From Phycisphaerae bacterium (GTDB taxonomy: Bacteria > Planctomycetota > Phycisphaerae > SM23-33), in NCBI GenBank assembly GCA_003551645.1, contig PUND01000009.1, forward strand, positions 1 to 46,618: a DNA stretch of 46,618 nucleotides, written 5' to 3'. The position numbers were made by a program, and so were the translations under genes. How positions within the stretch are numbered: position 1 is the stretch's first letter; the number at the start of each line of letters is the position of its first letter. Below are positions 35,146 to 43,916 of this stretch, in pieces. The notes under the pieces are model-generated. The model was not told where the DNA came from, searched no databases, and worked only from the letters and a program-made list of their open reading frames with translations.

Positions 35146-35843
35146 AAGGGCCCCGGAGTTTCCCCAACCGCCGGCTCGGCTTGCGCAACTGGCCGGAAGG
35201 TGTGCCGGCGCCCAACCTCTACTACCGCCTGATGCGGCGCGTGTTTCAGGCGACCATGACCGCCGGCTGGAGGGTGCGCGTGTTCAACCGCCACCTGGAG
35301 CCGACCTCCGGCGGAGTGGTGTACATCTGCAACCACCAGAGCTTCCTCGACCCGATGCTGATGTCGTTCGCGCTGCGCAGGCCGATGAACTACATGGCCC
35401 GCGATTCGCTGTTCCGATTTCCGCTCTTTCGCGGGCTTATCCGCTCTCTGAACGCCTTCCCGGTCCGGCGGGGGCACGCCGACACCGCGGCCCTGAAGGA
35501 GTCGATGCGGCGCCTGAAAGCGGGCGGTCAGTTGGTGGTCTTCGCCGAGGGCACGCGAACTCACGATGGCGGGATAGGCCCGCTGCTTCCGGGCGTGGCG
35601 ATGCTCGCCCGCCGGGCGGCCGAGTGGACCGTGCCGACGGTCATCGACGGCGCGTTCGAATGCTGGCCCAGAGGACAATTGCTGCCCAGGCCCGGCAGTA
35701 TCGTGGTCTCATACGCTACGCCCATATCCCGGTCCGAAGCCCGAGAAGCCGAACCGCAGGAGTTCATGGCCGGCATCCGCCGGACCCTCATTCAGACGCA
35801 GGCGGATCTCCGCCGCCGGGTCGGCAGACCGCCGCTGTCGTAG
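35142..35843 (+). CDS. plsC: 1-acyl-sn-glycerol-3-phosphate acyltransferase, TTG start
   Basis: Translation most likely begins at TTG 35142, preceded by GGAGG, with the start sharing bases with the cmk stop (TTGA). The 233-residue protein has the acyltransferase motif NHQSFLDP (H-x4-D), the FPVRRG block, FAEGTRTHDGGIGPLLPG and a late VPTVIDGAFE. It transfers a second acyl chain to lysophosphatidate in membrane lipid synthesis. A cmk-plsC order is common and fits here. It converges with coaC. Confidence 0.93.
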   Translation: MKGPRSFPNRRLGLRNWPEGVPAPNLYYRLMRRVFQATMTAGWRVRVFNRHLEPTSGGVVYICNHQSFLDPMLMSFALRRPMNYMARDSLFRFPLFRGLIRSLNAFPVRRGHADTAALKESMRRLKAGGQLVVFAEGTRTHDGGIGPLLPGVAMLARRAAEWTVPTVIDGAFECWPRGQLLPRPGSIVVSYATPISRSEAREAEPQEFMAGIRRTLIQTQADLRRRVGRPPLS

Positions 35844-35877
35844 AGGCGTTGTTCCGCACGCCGGGCCTGGAAGCCGC

Positions 35878-36450
35878 TCAGACGGTGAGCAAGTCGGTTA
35901 TCGCGGCGAGGATTTCCTCCGGCTCGGCCATTCTGCCGGGGCCTGTGGTCCCGCAGGCGAGCCGCCCCTCCGCCGGGCCTACGAGCTGAACTCCCCAGTT
36001 GCGCAGCCGGTCCACGTTTGTCCGTGTCGGCGGCGCCTCCCACATGCGTGTGTTCATCGCCGGGGCTATCAGCAGCGGACAGCTCTGTGGACGGGCCAGC
36101 AGCAGCGTCGATACCAGGTCGTCGGCCAGTCCCGTGGCGAGTTTGGCGATCACGTCGGCCGTCGCCGGTGCCACCACAATCAGCTCGGCAAGCTCCGAGG
36201 CGGAAATATGCGTGGACTCGAACTGCTCGGTGGACTGCCACAACGAAGCGTACACGCTCCGGCGCGTGAGCGTCTGGAAGGTCAGAGGCGCGACGAACCG
36301 CGTGGCCGCGTCGCTCATGGCCACGGTCACGCCGGCGCCGGCGCCGACCAGCTTGCCGGTCAGATCGGCGACCTTGTAGCACGCGATTCCTCCGGTAACG
36401 CAAAGAAGTATCTCGCGTCCGGCCAGCGGCGAGTCGCCCTGTTCAGTCAT
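35878..36450 (-). CDS. coaC: Phosphopantothenoylcysteine decarboxylase (CoaC half only)
   Basis: ATG 36450 follows GGAG. The 190-residue flavoprotein has LLCVTGGIACYKVADL near the N-terminus, catalytic His81 in STHISASELA, PAMNTRMW at 130-137 and Cys166 in LACGTTGPGRM, all needed for decarboxylation of 4'-phosphopantothenoylcysteine in CoA synthesis. In most bacteria this domain is fused to the synthetase CoaB; here it stops before that domain, and the next gene downstream is on the other strand, so CoaB must lie elsewhere. It is the last gene of the priA-to-coaC chain. Confidence 0.92.
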   Translation of the reverse strand: MTEQGDSPLAGREILLCVTGGIACYKVADLTGKLVGAGAGVTVAMSDAATRFVAPLTFQTLTRRSVYASLWQSTEQFESTHISASELAELIVVAPATADVIAKLATGLADDLVSTLLLARPQSCPLLIAPAMNTRMWEAPPTRTNVDRLRNWGVQLVGPAEGRLACGTTGPGRMAEPEEILAAITDLLTV

Positions 36451-36476
36451 TGTCGGCTCCCGCGCCCGCGGCGCTC

Positions 36477-36707
36477 TTACTTAAGCTCGTCGGGCTTGAG
36501 GACATCGGATTTGTCGTAGTCGATGGCGATCTTGTCCTCGAGTATCTCCTGGACGACCACTTCCATATTGGTCATGCCGGGCTGTCGCTCGACCAGCGGC
36601 CTGGCGCCCTGCATAAGCTCGACCAGACGCTTCTGCATAAGCGCCGTCAGCTTGAACCGCCCGCCAACCTTCTCCACAATCTCTTCGCTCTTGAGTGCTT
36701 CTATCAT
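36477..36707 (-). CDS. rpoZ: RNA polymerase omega subunit
   Basis: This 76-residue protein has the omega pattern: VGGRFKLTALMQKRLVELMQ, then GARPLVE, an acidic end and a short helix EVVVQEILEDKIAIDYD. It helps fold and stabilise the beta' subunit. Its ATG overlaps the gmk stop as ATGA (36704-36707), so it is translationally coupled. The gmk-rpoZ pair is widely conserved. Confidence 0.93.
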   Translation of the reverse strand: MIEALKSEEIVEKVGGRFKLTALMQKRLVELMQGARPLVERQPGMTNMEVVVQEILEDKIAIDYDKSDVLKPDELK

Positions 36708-37285
36708 GTGCCTGAAGTCTCCGTCTGTGTGACGATTTCGCTTACCGCGTCGATCGCGTCTTCGAGGCGATCGTTTACCACACGGTAATTATATATTCCC
36801 TCGGCGTCGGCGAAGGCGATTTCCTCTTGTGCCTTCGCAAGTCGGCTGCGGACCTGTTGTTCGTTTTCGCTGCCCCGGCCGCGCAGGCGGCGGGCAAGCT
36901 CCTCGTCGCTCGGCGGCAGTATCAGCACAAACGTCGCCTCCGGCATCGTCCGGTGGACCTGTTTGCCGCCCTGGACATCCACATCCAGCAATATGGTCCC
37001 GCCTTGCTCGATAGCGGTTCTGACCGGCCCGGCGGGCGTGCCGTAAAGCTCTCCGAACACCTCGGCCCATTCCAGCAGCTCGCCGTCGGCGATCATCTTC
37101 TCGAACGTTTCGCGGTCCACGAACAGGTAGTCCCGCCCGTCCTTCTCGTGCGGTCTGGGCGGACGCGTCGTGGCCGAGACGCTGAACTCCGCGTCGGTAC
37201 GATCAACCACCTCGTGCGCGATGGTGCTCTTACCGACGCCCGAAGGCCCGCTGATGACCACAAGATGTCCGGTCCTGTCGCCCAA
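36704..37285 (-). CDS. gmk: Guanylate kinase, TTG start
   Basis: The 193-residue enzyme phosphorylates GMP and dGMP. The P-loop is SGPSGVGKST at 12-21. The GMP-binding region includes VSATTRPPRPHEKDGRDYLF and LLEWAEVFGELYGTP, and LLDVDVQGGKQV and FVLILPPSDEELARRLRGRG follow. The start codon is TTG 37285, with GGGAG five bases upstream. It lies 20 bp after yicC and overlaps rpoZ by four bases. Confidence 0.96.
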   Translation of the reverse strand: MGDRTGHLVVISGPSGVGKSTIAHEVVDRTDAEFSVSATTRPPRPHEKDGRDYLFVDRETFEKMIADGELLEWAEVFGELYGTPAGPVRTAIEQGGTILLDVDVQGGKQVHRTMPEATFVLILPPSDEELARRLRGRGSENEQQVRSRLAKAQEEIAFADAEGIYNYRVVNDRLEDAIDAVSEIVTQTETSGT

Positions 37286-37305
37286 TCCGCTCCCGCCTGA
37301 ACGCT

Positions 37306-38187
37306 TTACTCCACGTTCTGAACCTGCTCCTTGATGCGGTCTATACCGGTCTTTATCTCCACCACCGCGCGGGAAATCTCCATGTCTCCGGACTTCGAGG
37401 CGATGGTGTTGGCCTCGCGAAGCATCTCCTGCGCTATGAACTCCAGTTTCCGTCCGGACGACGCGGCGTCTTCCAGCGCCTTGCGGAACTGCTCCACGTG
37501 CGCCTTCAGCCGGGAGACCTCCTCGGCTATGTCGCAGCGATCGGCGTAGACGGCCACCTCGCGGGCGAGCGTCTGCTCGGTGAGCGAGGCCTCCGAGGTG
37601 TCGGTCAGCTCCCTGACCCGCTCGGTCAGCCGCCGGCGATATTCCTCAACGACCTCCGGCGAGCGGCTTTGCACCGTCGCAAGCTCGCGATCGATAAGCT
37701 CGCAGTTGCCGAAAAGGTCGTCGCGTATCGTCTCGCCCTCACGGCGCCGCATCAGCACCAGGGCGTCGAGGGCCTCGGCGATAAGCTCGAATAGCTTCTC
37801 GCGAGTCGCCTCTATCAGCTTATCCGGGTCCGGCGGCTCGCAGACGCCCGGAAGCTCCATCATCGACCCGATGTCAACGTGCAGCATAGGGTTGGCCTCG
37901 ACGCCGAGAGGGCGAAGCTGCTCAATGTACCGGTTCAGCGCCGAGACGTTGACCTCCCACGCCGCTTCGGCGTCGTGCAGTTTCATCTGGACCGTCAGCG
38001 TGACGCTCCCTCGGCGGATGCGCTCGCGAAGGAGCTTTTCGATGTCCGGCTCGGCCCGAGACCACGCATCCGGCAGGCGGATACTGGGCTTGAAGTAGCG
38101 GTTATTGACCGACCGCGCCTCCACGGAATACTCAACGCGGTCCGCTATGCCCGAGGCGCTGCCGTAACCGGTCATGGACAGGACCAT
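37306..38187 (-). CDS. yicC: YicC family endoribonuclease
   Basis: ATG 38187 gives the usual MVLSMTGYGSA opening; a longer open frame upstream runs through secG in another frame and is rejected. The 293-residue protein has VEARSVNNRYFKPSIRLPD near the N-terminus and the C-terminal DUF1732 part, ending GRKLEFIAQEMLREANTIAS followed by KSGD. YicC proteins are reported to be RNA endonucleases acting in small-RNA turnover. It begins 10 bp after secG and precedes gmk, matching the common yicC-gmk-rpoZ order. Confidence 0.94.
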   Translation of the reverse strand: MVLSMTGYGSASGIADRVEYSVEARSVNNRYFKPSIRLPDAWSRAEPDIEKLLRERIRRGSVTLTVQMKLHDAEAAWEVNVSALNRYIEQLRPLGVEANPMLHVDIGSMMELPGVCEPPDPDKLIEATREKLFELIAEALDALVLMRRREGETIRDDLFGNCELIDRELATVQSRSPEVVEEYRRRLTERVRELTDTSEASLTEQTLAREVAVYADRCDIAEEVSRLKAHVEQFRKALEDAASSGRKLEFIAQEMLREANTIASKSGDMEISRAVVEIKTGIDRIKEQVQNVE

Positions 38188-38197
38188 AGGCGAACCC

Positions 38198-38830
38198 TCA
38201 ACTTTCGTCCGAATCGGCGTTCTGGTCGTCGTCGTTGTCCGGTTCGTGGTCCGGCTCGTCCAGCGGGTCGGGAATCTCGACCGGATCGAGGTCCGGCTCA
38301 TCCGTCGGATCGGGGTCCTCCAGCGGCTCCGGCTCCGGTTCTTCCGCCTCGTGCGGGTACTGGCCGACGGCCACCTCGCTCTCACGCCAGCCGGGACGGA
38401 ACGCCTGTGCGCGAAGCTCCGTGCCTGGCTCGACCTCCACCGGTTCTCTTTCGTACCGGAGCGACTCCTCGGGGACGGGGTCCTCGCCGTCGAGCGTGTA
38501 CCATATCTCGACACCGGGCGTCGGCGTGGAGATACTGACATACACCGGCTCCTCTATAGGCCCGGGACCGGGGCTGAACTCCGGCATCGCCACCCGGTCC
38601 GGATCCTGCTGATGGGCCAGTACAGCCCCTATCGCAAGCAGCAGAAACGCCGCCGTCAGCACTATCGTCACCCATGTGAACACGTCGCCGGTCCGCGTGC
38701 CGAAGGCGCTGCTGCCGCCCCCGCCGCCGAAGGCGGCGCCAAGCCCGCCGCCGCGGCCGCGCTGAAGAAGCACAACCACGATAAGCAGCAGGCAGACTAT
38801 GCCGAATAACGTTCCGAGAAAAATGTCCAT
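38198..38830 (-). CDS. secG: SecG with a C-terminal chitobiase-C-terminal-like domain
   Basis: The first 75 residues are a normal SecG: helix FLGTLFGIVCLLLIVVVLLQ, then RGRGGGLGAAFGGG and SSAFGTRTGDVFTWVT into the second helix (about 52-72). A normal SecG ends near here. This one continues to 210 residues: a segment at 96-156 has GVEIWYTLDGEDPVPEESLR and then YEREPVEVEPGTELRAQAF, the pattern of CHB_HEX_C_1 domains. An acidic Glu/Asp/Pro tail follows (about 160-210). SecG's C-terminus faces the periplasm in known cases, so the extension would sit at the exit side of the translocon. The frame is unbroken and tpiA lies 46 bp upstream. Confidence 0.87.
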   Translation of the reverse strand: MDIFLGTLFGIVCLLLIVVVLLQRGRGGGLGAAFGGGGGSSAFGTRTGDVFTWVTIVLTAAFLLLAIGAVLAHQQDPDRVAMPEFSPGPGPIEEPVYVSISTPTPGVEIWYTLDGEDPVPEESLRYEREPVEVEPGTELRAQAFRPGWRESEVAVGQYPHEAEEPEPEPLEDPDPTDEPDLDPVEIPDPLDEPDHEPDNDDDQNADSDES

Positions 38831-38876
38831 CCACGACCTCTCTGTTCAACTCAAAGTCCGGCCCGCGCCGGCCGTC

Positions 38877-39635
38877 TTACAGCCCGGCCTGCACGATGCC
38901 CGTAAAATCATCCGCCTTCAAGCTCGCCCCGCCGACCAGGGCGCCGTCGATATCCGGCTGGTTCAGCAGTTCCGCCGCGTTGGACGGCTTTACCGACCCG
39001 CCGTACTGAATGCGAATCGCATCGGCAAGCTCAGCGTCGTAGCGACCGGCCAGCAGTTCGCGAATCATCGCGTGCACTTCCTGGGCCTGCTGGGGGGTGG
39101 CGGTGTGTCCCGTGCCGATTGCCCAGACCGGCTCGTAGGCGATGGTGACCCGGGCGGCGTCGCCGGCCGAGACGCCCTCAAGCCCGACCTCCACCTGCCG
39201 ACGGACCACTTCCATCGTCTCACCCGACTCGCGCTGCTCCAAAAGCTCGCCGACGCAGAATATCGGCTCCAGACCCTCGCTCATGGCCTTGAGCACCTTG
39301 CGGTTTATCAGCTCGTCCGTCTCGCCGATAACGTGACGCCTTTCGCTGTGTCCGAGGATAACGTACCGACAGCCAACATCCCTGAGCATCGCCGCGGAAG
39401 TCTCGCCGGTAAACGCGCCGTTGTCCTCGTAGAACATGTTCTGGGCGCCCAGGGCGATCTGCGTGCCCTGAATCAGCTCGCCGACCGTGGCAAGTTGCAC
39501 CATGGTCGGACAGACGGCCAGATCGACCGCCTCCACGTGTCCGATCTTCGCCGCAAGCGCGCGGGCAAGCTCGCCCGCCTCGGACCGACTCAGATTCATC
39601 TTCCAGTTACCGGCAATAAACAGCTTACGAGACAC
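38877..39635 (-). CDS. tpiA: Triosephosphate isomerase, GTG start
   Basis: The start is GTG 39635 with AAGGATA upstream. The 252-residue enzyme interconverts dihydroxyacetone phosphate and glyceraldehyde-3-phosphate. Lys11 is in the GNWKMN motif (8-13), the electrophilic His in ILGHSERR, the catalytic Glu in AYEPVWAIGTG with the flexible loop, and the phosphate-binding IQYGGSVKPSNAAEL near the end. It lies between pheA and secG on the same strand; a tpiA-secG pair is common. Confidence 0.97.
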   Translation of the reverse strand: MSRKLFIAGNWKMNLSRSEAGELARALAAKIGHVEAVDLAVCPTMVQLATVGELIQGTQIALGAQNMFYEDNGAFTGETSAAMLRDVGCRYVILGHSERRHVIGETDELINRKVLKAMSEGLEPIFCVGELLEQRESGETMEVVRRQVEVGLEGVSAGDAARVTIAYEPVWAIGTGHTATPQQAQEVHAMIRELLAGRYDAELADAIRIQYGGSVKPSNAAELLNQPDIDGALVGGASLKADDFTGIVQAGL

Positions 39636-39708
39636 GTCGCTATCCTTTCGTTACGGTTACCAAAATACTCCGGCGGCGTCTCTGGGCCGCCGGGAAGGCC
39701 GGGGCCGG

Positions 39709-40806
39709 CTAAACCGCCTCCGTGGACTTTGGGTAGCTGCCCAACACGTGCAGCTCGCCGCAGTGTTCCCTGACTTCGGCCAGGGCCGCGGCGAAGTCCT
39801 CATCATCGCGATGGCCTTCGGCATCCACGAAGAAATAATACTCCCAGTTCCGCCGCTTCGACGGTCGAGTATCTATATTCGTCAGGTTTATGCCGTGCCT
39901 GGCGAACAGGTTCAGCACCTCCGCCAGCGCGCCGGAGCGGTGTGCGGTGGTGAAAATCAGCGTGGTCTTGTCGTTGCCGGTCCGCCCGGCGGGGGTTCGC
40001 GATATCACGCAGAACCGCGTCTGGTTGTTCGGGTTGTCCTCGATATTGGCGAAGACGATCTTCAGCCCGTAAAGCTCGGCCGCCAGGTCCGAGCCGATGG
40101 CGGCCAGCCCGGTTTCCGCGGCCGCCATCTCGGCGGCCTTGGACGTGCTCGCCACCGGCAAAAGCTGGGCGTCGTTGAAGCTGCTGGAAAGCCAGTCCCG
40201 ACACTGGGCGAACACCTCCGGCTTGGAGGCGATGACCTTTACCTGCTCCGGAGGGCAGTTGGCCAGCAGGTTGTGATGTATCTCCACCACGACCTCGGCA
40301 CACACGCTGACGTCGGCGTCTATGAAGCAGTCCATAGTGTCTATCACGCCGCCACCGAGCGAGTTTTCTATCGGCACCAGACCCAGGTCGCAGTGGCCGC
40401 GGATTACCTCGTGAAACACCGCGCGGATATCCGCGAGGTCCTGATACTCCACCGAGCTTCCGAACTTCCGCTGGGCGGCCATGTGTGAAAACGTGCCCTG
40501 CGGACCGAGATAGCCCACCCGCAGGGGCTTTTCCAGAGCGAACGAGCCGCTCATCAACTCGCGGTATATCGCCTGGAGCGTCTTCCTCGGCAGCGGGCCT
40601 GTGTTCAGCTCGGCCACGCGTTCCAGCACGCGCTGCTCGCGGTCTGGGGCATAGATGGGCGTGCCGTCGTTCAGCTTGGCCCTGCCCACATCGACCACCA
40701 CACGGGCGCGCTCGTTGAGCAGTTCGACGATTTTCTGGTCCAGCTCGTCGATACGCTTGCGAAGGGACTCCAGGTCCCGCGGCTCGTTGGGTTTCCGTTT
40801 CGTCAT
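39709..40806 (-). CDS. pheA: Bifunctional chorismate mutase / prephenate dehydratase (P-protein)
   Basis: ATG 40806 is chosen over one 11 codons upstream because it begins just before the mutase domain. The 365-residue protein has an AroQ-type mutase helix bundle (about 10-90, with LRKRIDELDQKIVELLNERA), a dehydratase domain starting VGYLGPQGTFSHMAA and including VPIENSLGGGVIDTMD and NNQTRFCVI, and a C-terminal ACT domain with RSGALAEVLNLFARHGINLT and RNWEYYFFVDAEGH for phenylalanine feedback. It makes phenylpyruvate. It belongs to the minus-strand chain between priA and tpiA. Confidence 0.95.
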   Translation of the reverse strand: MTKRKPNEPRDLESLRKRIDELDQKIVELLNERARVVVDVGRAKLNDGTPIYAPDREQRVLERVAELNTGPLPRKTLQAIYRELMSGSFALEKPLRVGYLGPQGTFSHMAAQRKFGSSVEYQDLADIRAVFHEVIRGHCDLGLVPIENSLGGGVIDTMDCFIDADVSVCAEVVVEIHHNLLANCPPEQVKVIASKPEVFAQCRDWLSSSFNDAQLLPVASTSKAAEMAAAETGLAAIGSDLAAELYGLKIVFANIEDNPNNQTRFCVISRTPAGRTGNDKTTLIFTTAHRSGALAEVLNLFARHGINLTNIDTRPSKRRNWEYYFFVDAEGHRDDEDFAAALAEVREHCGELHVLGSYPKSTEAV

Positions 40807-40930
40807 CGCCCTGGCAGTCGAACCGGGCGCACAGAGCAACCGCCCGGCTATAGACCGTCTCTTCTACCGCCGCGGCCCCGGACGGTCAAGGTTTTTTGAC
40901 ACCGCACCGAGTTCAAAAGACGGCGCCCGG

Positions 40931-43174
40931 TTACAGGAGGTTTATCGGGTCGGCCTCGGCGACAATCTCGGCGGAGATGCCTTTTGTCAGTTCGTGCATC
41001 CGCCCGGCGAGCATATCCTGAACTAACCCGGCCCGCTCGCAGAACAGCAGCAGTTCAAAGCGGAACCGGTCGCGTATCTTCTTCACCCCCGCCGGCTGCG
41101 GACCGAGCATGCTGACATCCGCCGTCAGGACCTCGCGCAGGCGCCGTGCCAGCTCGGCGGCCCCGGACTCGGCCCTGGTCACGTCCCTGTGACGCGCCAG
41201 GAACCTCACCATCCGCACGAACGGCGGCAGATTCGCCTCCCTGCGCAGGGGAAGCTCCCAGTCGGCGAAACCATCGTAGTTGTGTTCTATCGCCAGTTGA
41301 ACGGCCGGCTCGTCGGCGTGAAGGGTCTGGACGACCACCTCGCCGGTCATATCGGACCGGCCGGCCCGGCCAGCGACCTGCACTATCATCTGGAAGGTCC
41401 GCTCGGCCGCCCGAAAGTCCGGAATCGCAAGCGATGTGTCCGCCGAGACCACCCCCACCAGCGATACCCGGGGAAAGTCCAGCCCCTTGGCGACCATCTG
41501 CGTGCCCATCAAAAGGTCTATCTCGCCGGCGGCGAAGCCGTCGAAGACCTTGCGGAACTGAGCCGGCGAGGTCATCGTGTCGCTGTCCATACGCGCCATC
41601 CGGGCCTCGGGGAACTTGCGGGCAAGCTCACTTTCTATGCGCTGTATGCCGTAGCCGAACAACAACAGCTTTCCCCGGCACGCCGGACAGACCTCCGGAA
41701 GCGACCCCGTCTGCTGGCAGTAGTGGCAGACGGCCATCTGCGTCGCCTGGTGGAATACCATCGTCCGCGTGCAATGGCGACACGCCATCGCCCAGCCGCA
41801 CGACGGGCAGAAGACGTGGCTGGCGTAGCCCCTGCGGTTCATCAGCAGGATAATCTGCTCGCGGCGGTCCAGGGCGGCGGCCATCTTCCTGGTCAGAGTC
41901 CCGCCGATAAGCTCGACCCGCCCCGGCTTAAGCTCCCGCCGCAGGTGGACCACCTCCAGGCGCGGCATCGGCAGACCACGCACCCGCCGCGGCAATCGCA
42001 GCAGCTTATAGCGGCCGTGCTTGACGTTCCGCAGCGACTCCAGCGAAGGCGTCGCCGAACCCAGCAGCACCGACACATCTTCCAGCGAGGCCCGCTTTAC
42101 GGCGGTGTCGCGCCCGTGGTAGCGGGGCGCGGTGTCCTGCTTGTAAGACGGCTCGTGCTCCTCATCCACAACGATAAGGCCCAGCTTGCGGGCCGGCGCG
42201 AACACGGCGCTCCTCGGCCCGACCACAACCGCGGCCCGGCCGGAGCTTATCTGCTCATAGTAGAACGCCCTTTCGGCGTCGGTGAGTCCGCTGTGCAGCA
42301 CCGCCACCCGCGGCAGCCGCCCCAGCAGGCGCTGAAGTGTCTGCGTCGCCAGGGCTATCTCGGGGACCAGCATGATTGCCTGCCGGCCCTGGGCGATTAC
42401 GCTCCGGATGGCGCGGACGTAGATTTCCGTCTTGCCGCTGCCGGTTACGCCGTGCAGCAGCATCGCGGAAAAACCTCCGCCCAGGGTCTTCTCGACTTCG
42501 GCAAGGACGTTCTTCTGGTCGTCGTTCAGTTCAAACGGCGGCTCGCCCTGCTCGTCGGGCATCTCCGGCAACCGGACCTCCCGGCTTTCGAGCCGAATCA
42601 GCCCGCGGGCGACCAGTCGGCGGATACTGTCCCGCCCGGCCCCGCTCTTTCGCAACACTTCCTGAAGCGGCAGTTCATCCACGCCCTGCTTGCGGGCCTC
42701 CAGAAGCTCATCCAGCACCCGGCGCTGCCGCGAGCCGAGCGTCGCGGGCCAATCCGACCGGTCGCTGGTGAGTATGGCGGCCTGCTCGGTCCGCGGGGCG
42801 TGCCTTCCGACGGCCGACGGTATCATCGCCGCCAGTGTCATCCCCAGCGGTGCGATATAGTAGCGGCTGACCCAGCGGCCCAGTTGCCAGAGCGTCTCAT
42901 CGAAACGGCTCTGTGCGTCAATGACCTCCGAGACGGCCTTGAGTTTGCGCTCGCTGTCTCCGGCGGGCGCAGGCCCGGGGGTGTCCACGACCACACCCAG
43001 CGTCCTGCGGTCGCCTCGGCCGAACGGCACGCGAACGCGCTGCCCGATTTGCGGCTCGCCCAGGCCCTCCGGCCAGATGTAGTCGAAGCCGCCCCATACA
43101 TGGGCGTTCACGGCCACGCCGACGACACGCCGGCCGGCGGTGGACACAGGTTGGCTGCCCTTGAAAAGCTGCAT
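40931..43174 (-). CDS. priA: Primosomal protein N' (replication restart helicase)
   Basis: The 747-residue protein has the PriA N-terminal DNA-binding part (FDYIWPEGLGEPQIGQRVRV), Walker A in LLHGVTGSGKTEIYVRAI, the helicase box VVDEEHEPSYKQ, and the zinc region with CPSCGWAMACRHC and CHYCQQTGSLPEVCPACRGK, eight cysteines in all. GTQMVAKGLDFPRVSLVGVV and VAGRAGRSD are late helicase motifs. It reloads the replisome at stalled forks. The chain downstream resembles the priA-linked coaC/rpoZ/gmk neighbourhood of other bacteria in reversed order. A hairpin GGCGGATG/CATCCGCC (43176-43196) abuts the start. Confidence 0.97.
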   Translation of the reverse strand: MQLFKGSQPVSTAGRRVVGVAVNAHVWGGFDYIWPEGLGEPQIGQRVRVPFGRGDRRTLGVVVDTPGPAPAGDSERKLKAVSEVIDAQSRFDETLWQLGRWVSRYYIAPLGMTLAAMIPSAVGRHAPRTEQAAILTSDRSDWPATLGSRQRRVLDELLEARKQGVDELPLQEVLRKSGAGRDSIRRLVARGLIRLESREVRLPEMPDEQGEPPFELNDDQKNVLAEVEKTLGGGFSAMLLHGVTGSGKTEIYVRAIRSVIAQGRQAIMLVPEIALATQTLQRLLGRLPRVAVLHSGLTDAERAFYYEQISSGRAAVVVGPRSAVFAPARKLGLIVVDEEHEPSYKQDTAPRYHGRDTAVKRASLEDVSVLLGSATPSLESLRNVKHGRYKLLRLPRRVRGLPMPRLEVVHLRRELKPGRVELIGGTLTRKMAAALDRREQIILLMNRRGYASHVFCPSCGWAMACRHCTRTMVFHQATQMAVCHYCQQTGSLPEVCPACRGKLLLFGYGIQRIESELARKFPEARMARMDSDTMTSPAQFRKVFDGFAAGEIDLLMGTQMVAKGLDFPRVSLVGVVSADTSLAIPDFRAAERTFQMIVQVAGRAGRSDMTGEVVVQTLHADEPAVQLAIEHNYDGFADWELPLRREANLPPFVRMVRFLARHRDVTRAESGAAELARRLREVLTADVSMLGPQPAGVKKIRDRFRFELLLFCERAGLVQDMLAGRMHELTKGISAEIVAEADPINLL

Positions 43175-43421
43175 GGGCGGATGTTACCCATCCGCCGGGC
43201 GCTTTGCCAACCGGCCGGGGCCATGGTGCATACGCCGAATACGAAGCAGGAATCCCCCTACACATCCTGAGCACGAAATCCGCAAGCCGGGCCTTGTAAC
43301 CGGACAATTCTATTGGTGACGGAAACTGCGCGATCAAAGCATATTGCCTAAGCGCCTCCAGGCCGGTACGCTGGTCCAAAGGCACAGACCGGAAACCCGT
43401 GTCGAGCCAAGGAGAAGGCAA

Positions 43422-43916
43422 ATGTCCCGGACACCCAACGGTACGATGTCGGATGAGGAGAAGGACCTGACCTCCGGCAGTAAGATACTGGTCGTTGACG
43501 ACAACGAGCAGAACCTGGAACTGCTCGTGGCATACCTGGAGCCGGCCGGCTGCGCCATCCGCACCGCCCGTGACGGCATAGAGGCGATGGAGGCCGTCGA
43601 ACAGGAACTGCCGGACCTGATCCTGCTGGACATCATGATGCCGCGGATGAGCGGGTTCGAGGTCTGCCGCAAGCTCAAGAGCGCCCCCGGCACGCGGGAT
43701 GTGCCGATTATCATGGTCACCGCACTGCACGAACTCGGCGACATCGAACGCGGCGTCGAGAGCGGCACCGATGACTTTATCTCCAAGCCGGTCAACCGCC
43801 TGGAACTGCTCACCCGCGTGCGCAGCTTGCTGCGCGTCCGGCACCTCAAGACCGAGCTTGACCGCACGCTGGCCTACCTCGGCGAACTGGAGAGCCGCAC
43901 CCGGACCGAAAGCTGA
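43422..43916 (+). CDS. Stand-alone response regulator (CheY/DivK-like receiver)
   Basis: ATG 43422 follows AAGGAG. The 164-residue protein is a receiver domain with acidic pocket Asp26-Asp27 in ILVVDDNEQN, phosphoacceptor Asp70 in LILLDIMMP, Thr100 in IIMVTAL and Lys122 in ISKPVN. A helical tail rich in Arg and Glu (about 130-164) follows and may be a coiled coil. No output domain or neighbouring histidine kinase is present, so its partner is unknown. It is divergent from priA. Confidence 0.92.
   Translation: MSRTPNGTMSDEEKDLTSGSKILVVDDNEQNLELLVAYLEPAGCAIRTARDGIEAMEAVEQELPDLILLDIMMPRMSGFEVCRKLKSAPGTRDVPIIMVTALHELGDIERGVESGTDDFISKPVNRLELLTRVRSLLRVRHLKTELDRTLAYLGELESRTRTES

Noticed and set aside
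41189-43270. A 693-codon plus-strand open frame
   Set aside because: It lies opposite priA, which has all helicase and zinc motifs; the plus-strand reading is low-complexity His/Arg/Gln with no domain.
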